From Elusimicrobiota bacterium (lineage in GTDB: Bacteria; CG03; SLGR01; JAGXOG01): a stretch of 12,173 bases of DNA. A model generated the notes under the pieces. It saw only the letters and a program-made list of their open reading frames with translations. It ran no database searches and had not been told where the DNA came from. Location: positions 1 to 12,173 of the forward strand of contig JAQICQ010000132.1 of NCBI GenBank assembly GCA_027858455.1. Reading direction: 5' to 3'. Each line of letters opens with the position of its first letter. The first letter of the stretch is position 1. Made by a program: the position numbers and the translations under genes. Shown here in pieces: positions 1-5,398 of this stretch.

Positions 1-861
1 ATTTTTTTCGAAAAACAAACTTTTTTCCGCTCTCAAAATAACTTTTATTTTTGAAAATATAAGGCGGGCTGCTTTACTGGTGGTTTCAGCATTAATAACC
101 TTAAGGGAAAGGTCATAAAGGGACTTCATTTCTTTAACCCGGTCAATCAGCCTGAGATTTGTTTTTGTAAGTTCGTCAGTAGTTACATCAACCTTTTCAT
201 TAACTTTCCTGGCCATATTAAGGAGTTGATTATTGCGGTCCGAATTATCATATAACTGTTCTATTAATCTTGCTATTATTAAAAAATTATCCGGTCCGAA
301 CCTCTTAAAACATTTTGCGGAAGACGCGCTTACTGTCAGCACGCCTCTTATAAGTTTTCCGCGGGTTATGGGAATATGCAGATATGCGGCTTTCTTATGA
401 GTTTTAGAGTGAGGGGGCAGATGCTTTCTTATAATAGGCTTGTCAAAATTTTTAATATCGGCTGCAATGTATTCGGACAAATCTTTAATCCCGAAATCAT
501 GCCGTAATATTTCCGTCCCCCGCAAAGCTTCCACCCTGTAATTCCCGTCGACATTTTTCATTAAAACCCACACAGCGGAAATGTCGGCAAAGTCACATAA
601 TTTATTTAATATATGACCTAAATTTCTCTTCAGCCCGAAATCAGAAGAAGAATAATTAATTTTTGTGCACGCCGATTTATATATATCCCGCCATAAATAC
701 GAAAAGTCAATCTTCCTTTTCTTTAATAAATTTCTTACCCACAAAACTAAGGTAACAAAAGAAATGAGGTAAAGTCCGTATGAAACTATTGTTTCACCGG
801 CAAGGACGGCCAGGCACAAAGAGCCGCCGACTATTAATATAAACCCTGTATTTAAAATCAT
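1..861 (-). CDS. Membrane-anchored GAF-domain sensor protein, C-terminus beyond the window
   Basis: An open frame of 287 codons starts with ATG at 861 and runs without a stop off the left edge, so this is the N-terminal part of a longer protein. Two hydrophobic segments (about residues 5-22 and 25-43) probably form a membrane hairpin, followed by a basic stretch (KKRK at 47-50). Residues about 75-205 look like a GAF domain: the ends match the usual pattern, with VWVLMKN and YRVEALRG early, and LHIPITRGKLIRGVLTV late. Residues about 205-255 are predicted coiled coil, and a second GAF-like domain seems to begin near 258. The start lies 5 bp after the stop of the DnaA-like gene, with a purine-rich AAAGGAAG ribosome site inside that gene's end. 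The output domain (histidine kinase, diguanylate cyclase, phosphatase or other) is outside the window and cannot be named. Family call is by pattern only. Confidence 0.72.
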   Translation of the reverse strand, partial: MILNTGFILIVGGSLCLAVLAGETIVSYGLYLISFVTLVLWVRNLLKKRKIDFSYLWRDIYKSACTKINYSSSDFGLKRNLGHILNKLCDFADISAVWVLMKNVDGNYRVEALRGTEILRHDFGIKDLSEYIAADIKNFDKPIIRKHLPPHSKTHKKAAYLHIPITRGKLIRGVLTVSASSAKCFKRFGPDNFLIIARLIEQLYDNSDRNNQLLNMARKVNEKVDVTTDELTKTNLRLIDRVKEMKSLYDLSLKVINAETTSKAARLIFSKIKVILRAEKSLFFEKN

Positions 862-866
862 GATAT

Positions 867-2879
867 TTATTTCTTCCTTTTCTTTGCGCATATCGCAATA
901 TCCAGCATTAAATTTAACGCATCACTGTCTTTCATTTCGCCCTGAGGTAAAAAAGCATAGGGGATATTAGCCTTATCCATAACACTGCTGAATCCATCTT
1001 TAAACTCCTCCGTTTCGAGGTCGCCTTTCGGAGAAGGTTCAAGACATAAAACTATATCAGCCTTGTTGTTTTTAGTTATATGGGCCATCTTTGCATAATT
1101 AATATTTACATTCTTCGGATAAAAATGGGCAAAAAGAGTTTCAAGATAAAACTTAATGTTTTTACGCCGGGCAATTTTACTTAACCTTTTTGCAATATCT
1201 ATTGCAACTTTCTGATCGCCTTCTACGATAAAATACCCGGCTTTTATAACCCTGGTATCTGCTTTTTTCTCGCCTATAATAATATTCTCAATATTTTGTT
1301 CTTCCGATTCGGCGGACTTCCCGGAATCCTCTTTAAATTCTTCCGGTTTTTTCTTCTTTGCTTTTTGCGGCCTCTCTGGTTTTTCCGTCATCTCCTGCTC
1401 ATACTTTTTGCAGTTTGGACAATAATACTGCTCGTATTTACTAATATATTTAAGCTCGGCGCTGCATTTAGGACACGGCCTCGAGGGCGCGGCTTGAGGT
1501 TGCGACGGCGGCGGTGGTGGCATAGACGACGGCTGAGAATAATATCCGGAATAATTCCCGGGCTGCGGCGGAGATCCGGAAGCAGGGTCGGTATAGGTGC
1601 CGCAATTATTGCAATACCACCTCTGATACTGAGGTATATAATTTAACGGGGAACGGCAACGGGGACAGGCATGCCCGTATTGCTGATTATATCCCGGGGC
1701 CGGAGGTGCCGGACTATACCCCGGTGGATTGATTTCCGGACGGGCAGACGGCGGAGGTCTTTTATCTTTATTCTTTTCTTCATGACCCGGGCGGGTTTTT
1801 TCGTCTTTCCCTTCTTCTTCCTCTTCCGGAAGTATATTTCGCATTATATCTTTTACAAGACCTATATTTACCGCACTGTTTTCTTCGGACAACTCCTGAT
1901 ATGCGGCTATCCTGTTTATTATACCCTCCAGTTCCCTTATATTTGAAGTCAGTCTTTCGGCGATAAAATCATTAATTTTATCAGGTAATTCCAGATTGGA
2001 TTCAGCGGATTTTGTCTTAAGAATTGCCTTTCTGGTTTCAAAATTAGGGGATTTAACATCAGTGGTCAGTCCCCATTCAAACCGGGATTGAAGACGCTCT
2101 TCAAGAGTAACAAGTTTTTTCGGCGGCTTATCAGAGGTGAGAATTATCTGTTTTTCAACTTCGTGCATTTCATTAAATATATGAAAAAACTCTTCCTGGG
2201 TAGATTCAGACTGCTCAAGAAACTGTATATCATCTATAAGAAGGAGGTCTATATTTTTAAATTTATTTCTTAAATTGTTTATTGTCCCTTTTTCAATAGC
2301 TTCCACTACTTCATTTATGAACTTTCCGCAGGAGACATAAACTACTCTCATCTCGGGAAAATTTTCTTTTACATGGTGACCTATTGCCTGCATAAGATGA
2401 GTTTTGCCGAGACCGACACCCCCGTATACAAAGAGAGGGTTATAGTTTTTCCCGGGCTTATTTGCGACGGCCTTACAGGCGGCGTATGTAAATCTTGTAT
2501 TTGTCCCTACAATAAACTTATCAAAAGTATAATTCTTTTTTAATCCGCTGCCGTATATCCCACTATTACCCTGCGATAATTGGCGTTTTTTTTTATTCTT
2601 GGATTCATCCGACCTTTTTTCGCCGGAAACATTCTTTTTAGCTTTAATAACCCGGTCCAATTCACTGGTTATTTTCTTTTTAACCCCGTCTTTTAAATCA
2701 TATAAAAAAAGAGACCATCCGTAATCAGCATCGGGCGAAGGGAAAGGCCGGCTGCTTATACTGCTTAACTGTTTAACAAGTTTATTTACATCTTCCTCGG
2801 AACCGGCCAGGCTTAATTTATACCGGTTTTTATCTTTCGGGCTCGGCGCCGGTTCAAAAACATACTTTTCTAAAGTCAT
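867..2879 (-). CDS. DnaA-like AAA+ ATPase lacking domain IV, with two zinc ribbons and a novel C-terminal domain
   Basis: This 670-aa protein contains a nearly textbook DnaA AAA+ module at residues about 116-350. It begins NYTFDKFIVG, has Walker A GGVGLGKT (153-160), Walker B LLLIDDIQF (212-220), sensor I around ILTSDKPP (246-253), the box VII arginine finger in RLQSRFEWG (R266) and sensor II in NIRELEG (R315). Classical DnaA then has a helix-turn-helix domain IV that binds DnaA boxes; here it is absent. Instead there is a charged and proline-rich linker, a zinc ribbon (C405, C408, C423, C426), another proline/glycine/tyrosine linker with a PPPPP run (454-458), a second zinc ribbon (C469, C472, C487, C490), an acidic/lysine-rich linker, and an alpha/beta-looking domain at 540-670. 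Residues 1-80 do not look like DnaA domain I. Both end domains resemble those of the 369-aa protein encoded one base upstream. ATP binding looks intact. A role as the replication initiator is unlikely; actual function unknown. Confidence 0.9.
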   Translation of the reverse strand: MTLEKYVFEPAPSPKDKNRYKLSLAGSEEDVNKLVKQLSSISSRPFPSPDADYGWSLFLYDLKDGVKKKITSELDRVIKAKKNVSGEKRSDESKNKKKRQLSQGNSGIYGSGLKKNYTFDKFIVGTNTRFTYAACKAVANKPGKNYNPLFVYGGVGLGKTHLMQAIGHHVKENFPEMRVVYVSCGKFINEVVEAIEKGTINNLRNKFKNIDLLLIDDIQFLEQSESTQEEFFHIFNEMHEVEKQIILTSDKPPKKLVTLEERLQSRFEWGLTTDVKSPNFETRKAILKTKSAESNLELPDKINDFIAERLTSNIRELEGIINRIAAYQELSEENSAVNIGLVKDIMRNILPEEEEEGKDEKTRPGHEEKNKDKRPPPSARPEINPPGYSPAPPAPGYNQQYGHACPRCRSPLNYIPQYQRWYCNNCGTYTDPASGSPPQPGNYSGYYSQPSSMPPPPPSQPQAAPSRPCPKCSAELKYISKYEQYYCPNCKKYEQEMTEKPERPQKAKKKKPEEFKEDSGKSAESEEQNIENIIIGEKKADTRVIKAGYFIVEGDQKVAIDIAKRLSKIARRKNIKFYLETLFAHFYPKNVNINYAKMAHITKNNKADIVLCLEPSPKGDLETEEFKDGFSSVMDKANIPYAFLPQGEMKDSDALNLMLDIAICAKKRKK

Positions 2880-2880
2880 T

Positions 2881-3990
2881 TTAAACCCTTAAAGCCATAT
2901 CCGCGGCAAGATTTAAATATTCATAATCTTTCTTTATATCTTTCAGCGGCATCGAATAAACTACAATATCTTCCTGCTTAAAGACATTCTCAAGTTTTTC
3001 AAGATCGCTCTGAGCATCAAGTATTACTAAAACATCGGCTTCTTTCTGTTTTTCTGTCACTTTTTCCCTGTCCGGAACTCCTTCATACCCCATGCGGTAT
3101 GACAGCTCAAAGTCAACATTAATATTTTGTTTAGCTACAATGCCGTTTAATTTTTCAATAAATATATCATATATTTTCTCAGTCGTGGGAGCTTCTTTCG
3201 TGGGTTTTTGTTCAGCGGAAATTTTAATATCTTCGGCCATGGCAGAATAAATTACGCCTAATTTTATAATCCTGTCAACCTTCCGGTCAGGATGAGGGAG
3301 CGAAGCAGGGATTGCTTGATGATGTTTTTGACCGGGATCCGAATGCTCCGCCTGTGTCTTTCCGTCCGGTTTCACTGTCGGCTCTTCGGACGGCTCCGGA
3401 GAGGCATCTTCTACGGCAGGAGCTATTGCTTCCTTCGGGGGGATATCTTCAGCGCCTGTTTGCCCGTCAATTTGAAAATTTTTCTTTTCTTCTTCTTTTG
3501 TTTCAGCCTTTTGATCGGGATCCGATTGCTGAGGCGGAGAGGTCTTTCCGGACGGCTTCACTGCCGGCTCTTCGGACGGCTCCGTAAGCTCCTCTTCGTC
3601 TTCGTCGTGAACTGCTTCTTCAAATCTTTCAATCTTGATATTATCCTCTTTAACGGAAGGGGGCTCTCCGGCCTTTTTATTTAAATCATCTAAAGTTTTT
3701 TCATTAACATTGTCTGCGGCTGGCTCTTCTTTTAATTTGTCTGTTTTACTTGGTTTTTCTCCGGCTAAAATCTTTTTTACTTCTTCGCCTCCGGGATCTC
3801 TCCCTTCATAAATAAAAAAACTATAGCTGAAATTCTTACTTTTTGAATCAAAAATAGTTCCAAAAGCATATTTATAGTCATCCATTACATCTATAACATC
3901 TTTCTTGCTGTCGGCGGAAATATCGGCTCGTATCCTTTTAGCCCATTTTGACGAAGGATCGTCAACTATATGCCATTTATTTATAGTCAT
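2881..3990 (-). CDS. Unknown protein sharing terminal domains with the DnaA-like ATPase, acidic repeat linker
   Basis: I do not recognise this 369-aa family. Residues 1-80 form a compact domain (starts MTINKWHIVDDPSSK, ends SFFIYEGRDPGGEEVKKIL) that aligns with the first 80 residues of the DnaA-like protein (MTLEKYVFEPAPSPK ... SLFLYDLKDGVKKKI). Residues about 80-235 are a Glu/Pro/Lys-rich, probably disordered linker holding two copies of a roughly 24-residue unit (137-161 and 199-222), both starting EPSEEP. Residues 236-369 form an alpha/beta-like domain with hydrophobic strands (IIKLGVIYS, ADVLVILDA, DIVVYSMPL) and a last helix LNLAADMAL; this parallels IKAGYFIV, ADIVLCLEP, IPYAFLPQ and LNLMLDIAI in the neighbour. 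No signal peptide, membrane segment or catalytic motif is visible. It overlaps the FchA gene by 3 bases of an ATGA and ends one base before the ATPase gene, so co-translation with both is likely. It may be a partner or adaptor of the ATPase (inference). Confidence 0.8.
   Translation of the reverse strand: MTINKWHIVDDPSSKWAKRIRADISADSKKDVIDVMDDYKYAFGTIFDSKSKNFSYSFFIYEGRDPGGEEVKKILAGEKPSKTDKLKEEPAADNVNEKTLDDLNKKAGEPPSVKEDNIKIERFEEAVHDEDEEELTEPSEEPAVKPSGKTSPPQQSDPDQKAETKEEEKKNFQIDGQTGAEDIPPKEAIAPAVEDASPEPSEEPTVKPDGKTQAEHSDPGQKHHQAIPASLPHPDRKVDRIIKLGVIYSAMAEDIKISAEQKPTKEAPTTEKIYDIFIEKLNGIVAKQNINVDFELSYRMGYEGVPDREKVTEKQKEADVLVILDAQSDLEKLENVFKQEDIVVYSMPLKDIKKDYEYLNLAADMALRV
3331..3400. repeat. Imperfect direct repeat in linker, copy A
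   Basis: This stretch and 3513-3585 are related at the DNA level. Both contain CGGGATCCGA near one end and GGCTCTTCGGACGGCTCCG near the other, with closely similar sequence (TCTTTCCG.C.GG.TTCACTG.CGGCTC) between. They encode the two copies of the EPSEEP...VKP.GKT...SDP.QK unit in the 369-aa protein. It reads as an in-frame internal duplication within a disordered linker, not as a mobile element. Confidence 0.75.
3513..3585. repeat. Imperfect direct repeat in linker, copy B
   Basis: Second copy of the duplication described for 3331-3400. It encodes residues about 137-161 of the 369-aa protein. It carries small insertions relative to copy A in the middle (the Gln/Pro stretch), so the copies are diverged but still recognisable at the nucleotide level. 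Confidence 0.75.
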
Positions 3991-4586
3991 CTTTTAATTA
4001 TTATTTCAAGCTTGTCTTTAAGGTTTTCAGCTAAGTCCGTATATCTTTTTTCAATATCCGTCTGCATTTTAAGTATTTCGGATTTATTGTCTTTACTTTT
4101 TAAAAGCTTGGCATTAATAATAGTATTGGCAATCCCTCCTCTGAAAGTCGCCTCGGCAAAGTAAAAAGATATTGCGACATCTGTAATAATATTTTTATAC
4201 AAACTTAAATCCTGAGAATTTATAAGTTCAATAAGCAAAACTGATTTCTGCGCAATTTTTAATGAAACTGCGGCAGAGCTTTTTAATGATTTCTCAAGAT
4301 ACTTGCCGCCTTCCGACCAGTATTTCATAACTTTTTTAAATTCCCGGCTGTCTTCTTCGGCAAGTTCAAGCGATTTCTCTTTAATATCCAAAAGTTTCTG
4401 CTCAAATTTAAGCGCTTCAGCGGAATCACTTTCTTTTTTCAATATCGCTATCCTTAATGACATAAGCATCAGCGAAGCAGCCAATGAATTTACTGTAGCA
4501 ATAACATTTCCTCCTCCGGGAGTCCCGGCGGAAGATGCAACTTTATCTATATAGCTCTTTAAACTGCCGTCTAAAATATCACTCAT
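3987..4586 (-). CDS. fchA: Cyclodeaminase/cyclohydrolase family protein (FchA/FTCD C-terminal type)
   Basis: The 199-aa protein matches the formimidoyl-THF cyclodeaminase / methenyl-THF cyclohydrolase family over its whole length. An N-terminal YIDKVASSAGTPGGGN (12-27) carries the family PGGG motif. LAEEDSREFKKVM (about 75-87) carries the conserved acidic pair with Asp. The section from ISFYFAEATFRGGIANTIIN matches the usual aligned AEAALRGALLNVRIN. Members interconvert 5,10-methenyl-THF and 10-formyl-THF, or release ammonia from formimino-THF, in the cytoplasm as all-helical dimers. The gene overlaps the upstream 98-aa gene by 8 bases and the downstream gene at an ATGA, so it sits in the middle of a coupled operon. 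No other folate gene is visible in the window, which makes the usual one-carbon role uncertain; the protein may have another substrate or a structural job here. Family confidence is good, substrate confidence low. Confidence 0.78.
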   Translation of the reverse strand: MSDILDGSLKSYIDKVASSAGTPGGGNVIATVNSLAASLMLMSLRIAILKKESDSAEALKFEQKLLDIKEKSLELAEEDSREFKKVMKYWSEGGKYLEKSLKSSAAVSLKIAQKSVLLIELINSQDLSLYKNIITDVAISFYFAEATFRGGIANTIINAKLLKSKDNKSEILKMQTDIEKRYTDLAENLKDKLEIIIKR

Positions 4587-4875
4587 CTAATTTTATCTTC
4601 CCTTCTTCAATAATCAGTCTGGCCGCGGGTGTAATTATTACTTCCGAATTAAAACTCACCCTCTTTTCTCCTTTATTAATAAGATCTAAAAGATATCTTT
4701 CGGTTATAAGTTTTTTCCGGTTTTTTAATGTAGTCCTGCTTACAGAAAACGACTTTTGGAGAAAAAAGCCGGACTTATAACTTTTATTTTCAATCAATTT
4801 CGACGAAATATTTTGTTCACTTATTACATCTACAAAAGTATCCGCTGTTAATTTTAAGATATTTTTATCTAACAT
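4579..4875 (-). CDS. Small protein with EutT-N-terminus-like segment, function unknown
   Basis: This 98-aa protein has no catalytic motif that I recognise. Its last 45 residues (LITERYLLDLINKGEKRV...VIITPAARLIIEEGKIKL) resemble the opening segment of EutT-type cobalamin adenosyltransferases and similar segments in other BMC-associated proteins: an ITE-x2-L helix, a short beta stretch, then the (L/I)TPAAR helix. The first half (MLDKNILKLTADTFVDVISEQ) is not recognised. The adenosyltransferase catalytic domain is absent, so activity is not implied. The ATG has AAAGG only two bases upstream, a poor spacing. The gene is the first after a 150-bp spacer and overlaps the FchA-like gene by 8 bases. 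It could be a small BMC targeting or assembly adaptor (inference). The relationship to EutT was judged by eye and is tentative. Confidence 0.6.
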   Translation of the reverse strand: MLDKNILKLTADTFVDVISEQNISSKLIENKSYKSGFFLQKSFSVSRTTLKNRKKLITERYLLDLINKGEKRVSFNSEVIITPAARLIIEEGKIKLDE

Positions 4876-4889
4876 AACCTTTAATTAGT

Positions 4890-4907
4890 TTATTTATTAA
4901 TAAATAA
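4890..4907. promoter_or_regulatory. Perfect 18-bp AT palindrome, possible operator
   Basis: TTATTTATT is followed directly by its own reverse complement AATAAATAA, giving a perfect 18-bp palindrome that ends 15 bases before the ATG of the 98-aa gene. It overlaps the weak -10 candidate described at 4901-4929. In AT-rich DNA such palindromes can arise by chance, so an operator role is only a suggestion. Confidence 0.3.
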
Positions 4908-4929
4908 CACAGTATCATTATCTTATCAA
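4901..4929 (-). promoter_or_regulatory. Weak sigma-70-like promoter candidate for the accessory operon
   Basis: On the minus strand TTGATA (4929-4924, five of six matches to TTGACA) is followed after 17 bases by TATTTA (4906-4901, only the first three bases match TATAAT). The spacing is ideal but the -10 is poor. Position just before the first accessory gene is sensible. Confidence 0.25.
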
Positions 4930-4963
4930 GACTAAAACGCTATATACATACACCAAAGCGCCG

Positions 4964-4986
4964 GCAACCCTCTTAATGAGGATTGC
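4964..4986 (-). other. Hairpin after the BMC-H gene
   Basis: A 9-bp stem: GCAATCCTC, loop ATTAA, GAGGGTTGC as read on the minus strand. One pair is G-U in the minus-strand RNA but would be C-A in plus-strand RNA, which favours a minus-strand transcript. There is no run of U after it, so it does not look like an ordinary intrinsic terminator. It could stabilise the 3' end of the shell gene message or be part of a larger leader. Confidence 0.5.
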
Positions 4987-5025
4987 TTAATACAGCGCAT
5001 TAGATTTTATACGTTATATGTTTTT

Positions 5026-5313
5026 TTATTTATTTCCCTGAGGAAGAATGCTTTCTATATCTTCGTGAGGTCTCGGTATAACATGTACACTGACGAGTTC
5101 CCCAACTTTCTGCGCTGCCGCAGAACCGGCTTCAACCGCGGCTCTGACTGCGCCGACCTCGCCTCTTACCATTGTCGTCACATAACCCTGACCTATCTTC
5201 TCATATCCGGCCAGATCTACCTTGGCTGCCTTTACCATAGCATCCGAGGCTTCAATCATTCCTACAAGGCCTATTGTTTCAATCATACCTAAAGCTTGTT
5301 TAGCTTCTGCCAT
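5026..5313 (-). CDS. BMC-H hexameric shell protein (PduA/EutM-like)
   Basis: This 95-aa single BMC-domain protein matches PduA almost along its length: ALGMIET (7-13), a helix with EASDAMVKAA (21-30), GYEKIG (36-41), VRGEVGAVRAAVEAG (49-63) and the C-terminal VHVIPRPHEDIESILP. Such proteins form hexamers that tile the facets of the BMC, with a central pore through which substrates pass. The pore loop reads KIGQG where PduA has KIGSG, so the pore-lining Ser40 of PduA is a Gln here. A perfect AGGAGG lies seven bases before the ATG (5321-5326), suggesting strong translation as expected for the most abundant shell protein. It is the only BMC-H in the window and follows the DeoC fusion by 85 bp. 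Family assignment is secure. Confidence 0.95.
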   Translation of the reverse strand: MAEAKQALGMIETIGLVGMIEASDAMVKAAKVDLAGYEKIGQGYVTTMVRGEVGAVRAAVEAGSAAAQKVGELVSVHVIPRPHEDIESILPQGNK

Positions 5314-5327
5314 TTTTATTCCTCCTT
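5314..5327 (-). promoter_or_regulatory. Strong ribosome binding leader of the BMC-H gene
   Basis: AAGGAGGAATAAAA directly precedes the ATG on the minus strand. The same 14 bases, preceded by the same T, precede the GTG of the DeoC fusion gene (6821-6834). It fixes the BMC-H start. Confidence 0.8.
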
Positions 5328-5398
5328 ATACCTTTTACAATCTTTACCTTTTTCCAAATCTTTTCCCAAAAAAAAATTCTTTACAAATTAAGAATCAA

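Larger units (their letters stand above)
4876..5025 (-). other. 150-bp spacer with hairpin and palindrome between shell and accessory genes
   Basis: This is the only clear break between the BMC genes and the accessory operon. It holds a strong hairpin (4964-4986), short flanking GCGC arms (4958-4961 and 4995-4998) that could extend it, and an AT-only palindrome (4890-4907) close to the start of the next gene. No ORF, tRNA or riboswitch class I know is recognisable. It may be a 3' end of the shell transcript plus a leader and promoter for the accessory operon. Confidence 0.5.

Noticed and set aside
1296..1646. Plus-strand frame of 116 codons, Arg/Phe-rich
   Set aside because: It is the antisense of the proline-rich and zinc-ribbon part of the DnaA-like gene; composition is low-complexity and unlike a real protein.
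867..2879. The DnaA-like gene as the chromosomal dnaA beside an origin
   Set aside because: Domain IV is missing, no cluster of TTATCCACA-like boxes is seen in any spacer, and no dnaN, recF or gyr gene is near.
3331..3585. Linker repeats as a mobile element or recombination site
   Set aside because: The two copies are diverged, in frame and confined to a disordered coding linker, which fits an internal duplication.
3292..3684. Plus-strand frames opposite the acidic linker (3292-3684 and 3312-3587)
   Set aside because: They mirror the repeat-rich linker of the 369-aa gene; their internal repeats follow from the duplication in the true gene.
4876..5025. Cobalamin, ZTP or THF riboswitch before the EutT-like and FchA-like genes
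   Set aside because: The neighbours made these attractive, but none of the conserved core sequences of these classes is present.
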